Origin: Apiotrichum sp. Y4204
Lineage: Eukaryota > Basidiomycota > Tremellomycetes > Trichosporonales > Trichosporonaceae
Reading direction: 5' to 3'
Assembly: GCA_025531455.1 (NCBI GenBank)
Contig: JAMYHL010000025.1
Coordinates: 62,001-126,000 of the forward strand
Length of the DNA: 64,000 nt
A program made the translations under genes and the position numbers. Under the pieces are notes generated by a model that was not told where the DNA came from, made no database searches, and saw nothing but the letters and a program-made list of their open reading frames with translations. Each line of letters begins with the position of its first letter. The stretch's first letter is position 1. Shown here piece after piece: positions 57,964 through 64,000 of this stretch.

Positions 57964-60419
57964 TTACGCAAACTTGCCCTTGCCCATCACGCGGTCACGA
58001 GCCTCCTCGTACTTTGCCTTGGTCTCGGCGACGACGTCCTCCGGGAGGGTGACTCCCTCCTTGCCCTTGAGGCCATTGCTGATGAGCCAGTCGCGGAGGT
58101 ACTGCTTGTCGAACGAGCCCTGCGGCTGGCCCTCCTTGTAGTCGGCAGCCGACCAGTAACGCGACGAGTCCGGGGTAAGTGCCTCGTCGATGAGGATGAG
58201 CTGCTTGCCGTTGGGGGTGTCGAGCAGACCAAACTCAAACTTGGTGTCGGCAAGGATGAGGCCACGCTGGAGGGCGTACGCCGCGGCCTCAGTGTAAAGC
58301 TCCACTGCGACCTTCTCGATCTGGGCGGCAAGCTCGGCACCGCAAATGTCCTTGACCTTGTCCGGGTGAATGTTCTCGTCGTGCTCACCCAGGTCGGCCT
58401 TGGTCGAAGGGGTGAAGATCGGCTGCGGAAGCTTCTGCGACTCGACGAGACCAGCGGGCATCGGGATGCCGTGGACAGTCTGAGACTTTTTGTACTCGGA
58501 CCATGCCGAGCCGGTGATGTAGCCACGAACGATCGCCTCAATCTTGACGACTTCGCACTTCTTGACGATCATACTCCGGCCCTCAAGCTGATCCCGGTAC
58601 TCGTCAAGAGAGCGGGGGAACTCGTCCCATGCGGTCGTGGTGCCGGTAAGAACACCAGGCGCATCCGAGGCGATGGAGGGGAAGAGGACGTGGTTGGGAA
58701 TCACGTTGCGGAGCTTGTGGAACCAGAACATCGAGAGATTGGTGAGGGTGGCGCCCTTCTGGGGGATGCCCTGGGGGTCAGCTGCTGAATGAACAGAAAA
58801 CTCACGTTCTCCATGATCACGTCAAAGGCCGACATCCTGTCCGTGGCGACGAAGAGGAGCTTGTCGGCGTCCTTGGCGTCGGGGAGGGCGTAGATGTCGC
58901 GAACCTTGCCCTGGGAGAGGAGCTTGAGCTTGGGCATCTTGGTGTTGAGGACGGCGCGGGACGGGCCGGCGGCGGCCGAAGCCGCGGCAGCACCTGCGGC
59001 GGCACCACCGGCGACGGCGCCACCAGCAGCAGCCTTGGCCGCAGCCTTGGCAGCCTTCTCCTTCTCCTTCTGGGCGCGGAGCAGCGCGCGCTCCTCCTCT
59101 GTAGGCGGACGGGTCGGGCGGTCGGCCTTGGGAACCTTGGGCTTGACGACCTTCTTTGCCCCAGCGGCAGCCACCGAGGCATTAGGGTAACCGTACTTCT
59201 CCGCCTCCTGCCACTCGGGCGAGTTGTCGAAGACCTTGCGGATAGGCGCAAGGAGGGCAATAAGGGCCTCGGTGACACCGTTCTTGAGGTCTCCCGGGTG
59301 GAGCTCCTCCTTGCGGTACGCGTCCTCGACGGCCTGGTACGAGGGGAAGTGCATGTCGCCGCCGAACTTCTCCGGGCGCGGGATGGAGAAGACAGTGCCC
59401 TTGGGCGCACCGGGCTTGACGAACGAGCCCTCGCCGGTGAACGACTCCTCACCGCGGGCACGGGCATTCTCGTCGCGGAGCTCCTGGACAGGGATGAGGA
59501 CTGCGCGAAGGAAGGCGAGGACACCGTTGCCCTCGACCTCACCAGGCGTGCAGAGCGCACCCTTGAGCTTAGCCTTGACGTCGGCCGGCGAGTCGAGGAA
59601 ATCGATCTTGGACTTGGGGTCCGACGCAGACATCTTTCCACCAGAGAGACCGGGAACCATCGCGTTCATGAGATGTGCGCGCTTGGCGTAGCCAAGACGA
59701 GGGAGGTAGTGCGCGGCGTACATGAAGATCTTGCGCTGGAGGGTTAGCAGAGACGGGAGCCATGTACCCACCTGGTCGACACCACCGAACTGCATGTGCA
59801 CGTCGAGGTACTCCTCGTCGAGCGCCTGGAGACCGGGGTAGAGAAGCGAGGACATGAGGGGCGACTCGGACTCCTTGACGACGTCGGCACCGGCGTGCTC
59901 GGCTCCCTTGACGGTGACAAGGGCGTGGAACCTGGGGTCAGAGCGCGACTAACTGATTACGCACTTGTACATGTCGAGGGAGTACTGCGGGGTCAACTGG
60001 TACGAGGTGCCCTTGACAAACTCGAGCTTGTCGGTGGGGACGCCGAGGGTGGTGAGGGTGGCGTGGAGAAGCTGCGAGTAGTACTCGACACGGTACTTGA
60101 GCGTCTCCATGGTCGACTTGTTTGCGTCGAGGAACGCGTGCAGGTCGGCGAGGAGGATCTTGACGTGGACGCCGGCATTGAGAAAGTCGGCAATCTTCAT
60201 GAGCGGCACGCAGTAGGCAATGTGCGGGCGGCCGGTCGGCGCGGTGCCCCAGTAGAGACGGGGTGTCTCTCCGTCGGCGAGGAGCTTGCGGATAATGTCG
60301 CCGCTAGTGACCTCCTGCAGATCACGGGTGATGCGGGTGTAGCGCGCCTCCTGCTCGGGGGTGAGCGCGACAGTCACGGTCTCGGGAGCCGTAGTCTGGG
60401 CGAACTCGAGGTCGGCCAT
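57964..60419 (-). CDS. Tyrosyl-tRNA synthetase / SAICAR synthase fusion
   Basis: Four exons in coding order: 60419-59965, 59931-59772, 59735-58806, 58770-57964; 783 aa. Residues 1 to about 400 are a eukaryotic-type class I tyrosyl-tRNA synthetase. They show the HIGH-like PHIAY (His66), FGGVDQRKIF across intron 2, and the KMSKS-like KMSAS (239-243). A Lys/Ala/Gly-rich linker (roughly 400-470; [19 protein letters not shown]) leads without a stop into SAICAR synthase from Met472: [46 protein letters not shown] and [14 protein letters not shown]. That enzyme performs the seventh or eighth step of IMP synthesis (yeast Ade1). Both halves look complete and catalytic. The junction lies inside one 930-nt exon, so it is not a splice guess. 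An ATG in good context at the SAICAR start (58937) could allow a separate product. Confidence 0.93.
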
Positions 60420-61271
60420 GGTGGTAGGTGAGTGGGCTTTTGGAATGTTGTGCAGAAGGAGAGGTGAGCGAAGCTGTCTATAGGGGAGGTGGTCGCGACG
60501 ACGGCGGTGACGGTGGGGACAATGGCGGTGGTGCTCCAGAACGTCCAGAACAGAAAGTGCCGCGGATAAGTCGAAAAAGATTGGACGGAGTCACTCGGTG
60601 ATCTCCACTCCTGAACGGGAAATCCAAGACGCGGACTCGAAATCTGGCCAACAAGGTTAACAAGGTTTGTTTATTCGAGTGTTCCTTTATTGCTCACGTA
60701 ACTTTACATAAGAGAATATTGCACGTGAGCAACACACGATAAGCACGGACCCTTCCCCATATGCCCCCCACGCGCTTCGGCCCGGCTAATCCCCGCGCGG
60801 ATCCCCACACGGCCGGGAGTGTGGCACTTGAGAGGCGCTTGGCACCCATTTGCTGTTACTATTTTCTAGGGCAAGTTTTTTTTTTTTTTTTGCTAGCCTG
60901 CACACCCGGGATGTCGTGATCGTGATACGCCGTTGGGGATCTAGCGGTGCGATTGGCCGTCCGAGTATCTCCTACGTGGGCGATGGGCTTTTCCCTGTCT
61001 TGTTCCCTGTTGCTCTTGTGCTCTCACTACTGAGAGGGTGGTGGTATGCAGCAACGGCACGGCCGGGCGAGACAGGCGACGGCCGGCCACAGGTGGCCCC
61101 CACTTGTGCACCTCTAGCTCCGGCGCTTCTCACTGGCCAGATTTGCAGACTGTGCTGAAAGCAGCAGCACAGCAAGTACTTATAGCGAGCTTCTCTGTCA
61201 TCTTGTGCTTTTTCCCCATCTGCATTCCTTTCGATCTTCTTCTACCTCACCACTCCGTCTCGAAGCCCAAA
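60420..61271. promoter_or_regulatory. Divergent promoter region, synthetase fusion and NDUFA4-like gene
   Basis: 852 bases without a gene. A run of about 16 T lies near 60877-60892. ACTTATAG at 61178-61185 may be a TATA-like element about 90 bases before the ATG at 61272. Confidence 0.45.
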
Positions 61272-61933
61272 ATGGTGCGTAGTGACAACCCCGATCAATG
61301 ATCGCGACGCCCGCATACCACAACGCGCATCTATTGTGCCTTGTCGGACGCGGTGACTGCCAGTTTGTCACGGGTCGCTATTGTTCGGAAGCCTTATTGT
61401 CCCATTCCGAACAGCAAACGCCTGCTGCAGTCCACTTGTCCGAATCCACCCCCGTCCACTATGCTCTGGTATTCTGGTATCTAACCCATCACAGTCTTAC
61501 CGCGCGTTCTTCCGCAAGCACGTCCCTACCGAGACCCTCCCTATTGTGGTCATCGTCTCGGGTGCCGTCGCCGGCGCCGGCTACTACCTCTACCGCCTCT
61601 CGCAGGGCCCCGAGGTCACCTGGAACCGCAAGGGTGACTGGCGCCCTTGGGACAAGATCCAGCAGGACCAGAACGTAAGTATTGATCACAGAAGGACTCG
61701 GACGGTATCGGAGGGTTGAAAATTCGGACATTTTTTCGAAAATTTGAATGGCCCAATTTTTCGTGTTTTTTTATGTCTTCAACACCTTTCCACACCTCCT
61801 CTTCATCTTCTACACATCCCCAGAAGCTAACAGCGTCTAGATCAAGTTCGGAACTGTGCATTCCGAGTGGTGGGCCGAGAGGAAGGCGAAGATCGCCGCC
61901 GCTCGCGCCGCCGCCGCCTCCGAAACCAACTAA
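61272..61933 (+). CDS. NDUFA4/B12D-like small respiratory-chain subunit
   Basis: Three exons: 61272-61274, 61495-61674, 61841-61933; 91 aa. The first coding exon is the ATG alone, followed at once by a GTGCGT donor. The spliced protein has a basic start (SYRAFFRKHVPTE), one transmembrane helix (LPIVVIVSGAVAGAGYYLYRL) and then the family signature GPEVTWNRKGDWRPWD, with a charged Ala-rich tail. NDUFA4-type proteins are small inner-membrane subunits associated with complex I or cytochrome oxidase. The match rests on the YLYRL...VTWNRK...PW pattern. No other in-frame ATG precedes the helix in exon 2, which supports the ATG-only exon. Confidence 0.78.
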
Positions 61934-64000
61934 GGTCCGGTTTCCGGCATGTATTACAGTAGCTAGACCGTCGAGGCCGTGGTCTGGGCGCATCCGACTA
62001 TCGGCCCCCATTCACGACCAGTCTCCTATCCGTGTTGTCCTCTAGTCCTATCTGCACTGCGTCTATATCTGATGCACATTTTTCTGTACTGTGGTTTGAG
62101 AGTGAGCGCTCCTGGGGATTGTTGATGAGCGGCGCTACTGATGGCAGATTTTCAGATCGCAGGACGCAGACTTCCATATGCACGTGTACTGTACGGCCGC
62201 CGGGACGTACGGAACGTGTATCGCGTTAGAACTCCGGTTAGTCTCCTCGGCGCCGTGCCTTTTCGCCTAATTATTCTGATAGTTAGCAAAACTCAAAATT
62301 TGCTCCGAGTCGTCCCGAGCCGGGCGGCGCCACATGCCGCAATCCGCGACGCGTCGGCCGGCTCTGATCCGCCACCGGCTTGGCGTGGGGTGCGGGCGGC
62401 GTGTGCGGCGCACGAGACGCGGTAAGGCGGGCGGCCGAGCCGGCGCAGCGCGCCGGGCCCGAGTACCGAGCAAAGAGCGACAAGTGCGATCCGGCACTCC
62501 ATACAGTCTAGACATGAAAACCTGTCTTCGGGAATGATAACAGATACGCTCCGAGACGAGTTTCCGTTCGGTCAGCTGACGCCGCCACACCCTTTATCAG
62601 CGTGTATCAGCGGCAACCTCCGATCGCGGCCGTCGGATCGCGGCCCGCGGTGCGGCGGAGCGCCTCGTGGGTGGAGCGTGCCTGTTACGTTGGCCCCGGC
62701 GCAAGAGCGGCATCGGAACGGGGACAAGGGCGCAGAAGGCGCCGTTATGCTGCTAACAACCCCACTGATTCCCGGAATATGCATCCAGCCAGCCCATTCC
62801 GTCCGCCGCCGAACATACGTTTTCGCAACTCCGCCCCAGCTCCGGCTTCGCCACAGTTCCCTCCTCTGCAGGAACGGTTCCTCGACGCGTCGGGCGATAG
62901 TGGGGCCGCGCGGCGCGGGGGATAAACAGGCTGAACAGAGATGGGGCTGTCGCGCGGCTGTGCGGAGGTTTCAGTGACATTGCGGACGTCTGCCGGGTGG
63001 GAATAGGACCGGCACAGTGTATCTGTAGCTCTACGCAGTGGCACCGTCACATCCTCCCGATCTATGTGTAGCCCAGTGTTGATCCGCGAGTTTGAGTTGG
63101 AGCGCATGTCACACCATGGCCCAGGCTTGGCATTGCACGGCAACACTTGTTCGGCCATGGAATGGGAACGCAACTCCTCATTCGGGCACCGGGACTCCAC
63201 AGTCGAGGAGATGCTCCCCTCGTTGCTGAGCGCGTCGCACGTTGTGGACTGTCGCGGAGCCCCAGGAGCCTCCTTGTATACTTGTCCAGCTACTCATTGA
63301 CCGGAAAACTGACATGTCGAGATGCGTTCACCTTTGCTTTTGACCCTTGACTGGCCATGTGGGGATGGAAAACAGGATGCACGTTATCCAATGTCTCTCT
63401 CTACTAGGTGCCCCGGTGGTCGATGCCTCTCGATGGTTCCTGTCCCTCGATGCCCTCCGCTCGATGCCAGACTGCAGCCGCTGAGCTGCGACGGGGTCCA
63501 CAGCAAATGTACTGTACCAATGCGGAGCCCCCGTCTCTCTGGGTCATACGATGCCCAGCGAGCGTTGTATGCCCGGCTGGAAGGGTCGCGAGGTGTTTTG
63601 TAGATGCGGCGGTGCATCGGACACGGCTCAAGGCCGAGACTTGAGAATCTGTCATCTCTCATGGCGGTTAGGAGCCACTGGGACAGGGCTTTGTACGCCT
63701 TCATAACTGTCAGAGGAGGAAGACTGCTGTGGGTCGCGCTTTGGTTGCGAATGAAGTCAATGCTATGGTAAACGAATCAGCGTACATCAGTCGCACGGTC
63801 GATGATGATCAGTGGCTCAGCGCGTATCAGACATCCACGGTCCACCCTGGGCACGTCACCAACTCCCACTCCATCCACCCTCCCCATGCTCCCCTCCCCA
63901 TGCTCCCCTCCTTCGACTCATATACACACAAGCTGCATAACACGCATAAACAACGGTGATAAATTGGCCCTCAGTGAACTGTCAGACAGACCGACACTCG
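61934..64000. other. Intergenic, 2.1 kb to window end, no gene seen
   Basis: No supported gene. A CpG-dense stretch lies at about 62310-62470. Short tandem repeats of CTCCCCATGC occur near 63880-63905. Confidence 0.5.

Overview
The window is nuclear DNA of a GC-rich basidiomycete fungus. The protein types and intron style point to a tremellomycete yeast, possibly Trichosporonales; the lineage is inferred, not proven. The evidence is many very short spliceosomal introns (33 to about 60 nt, donor GTGAGT or GTGGGT, CTGAC/CTAAC branch sites close to the 3' AG), intron-containing nuclear tRNAs, and fungal families such as Crz1, a GT32 Och1-like enzyme, alternative oxidase and TFIIIC. Twenty protein-coding genes and two tRNA genes could be resolved. 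Splice joins were derived by hand and checked for reading-frame closure.

Layout. 1-1.3 kb: cluster of a degenerate hairpin-forming repeat. 1.8-8.6 kb: a four-HMA copper P-type ATPase and a vacuolar Ca2+/H+ exchanger. 8.9-13.5 kb: a secreted M28 peptidase divergent from an 11-exon TFIIIC subunit. 15.3-21.1 kb: alternative oxidase and a GT32 mannosyltransferase-like protein. 22.3-23.4 kb: a tiny single-pass membrane protein. 26.8-29.5 kb: a Crz1-type calcineurin-responsive factor behind a long CT-rich leader. 30.3-31.5 kb: HIU hydrolase and tRNA-Gly. 34.2-35.7 kb: a CENP-B-type DNA-binding protein. 35.7-43.8 kb: an 8-kb stretch with no recognisable gene. 43.8-46.8 kb: arylamine N-acetyltransferase, tRNA-Glu and a small cysteine-containing protein. 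47.4-61.9 kb: a gene-dense block with ESF1, a Vps39/Vps3-type HOPS/CORVET subunit, a cytochrome-b5-reductase-like mitochondrial protein, NDUFB11, a single-pass membrane protein, a tyrosyl-tRNA synthetase/SAICAR synthase fusion and an NDUFA4-like subunit. 62-64 kb: no gene seen.

Themes. Several products act in the mitochondrion (AOX, NDUFB11, the NDUFA4-like subunit, the cytochrome-b5-reductase-like protein). Ion homeostasis is represented by the Cu-ATPase, the Ca2+ exchanger and Crz1; the exchanger family is a known Crz1 target in yeast. These genes are interspersed and there is no operon-like or secondary-metabolite cluster. The most unusual object is one continuous reading frame that joins a complete tyrosyl-tRNA synthetase to a complete SAICAR synthase (57964-60419, minus strand).
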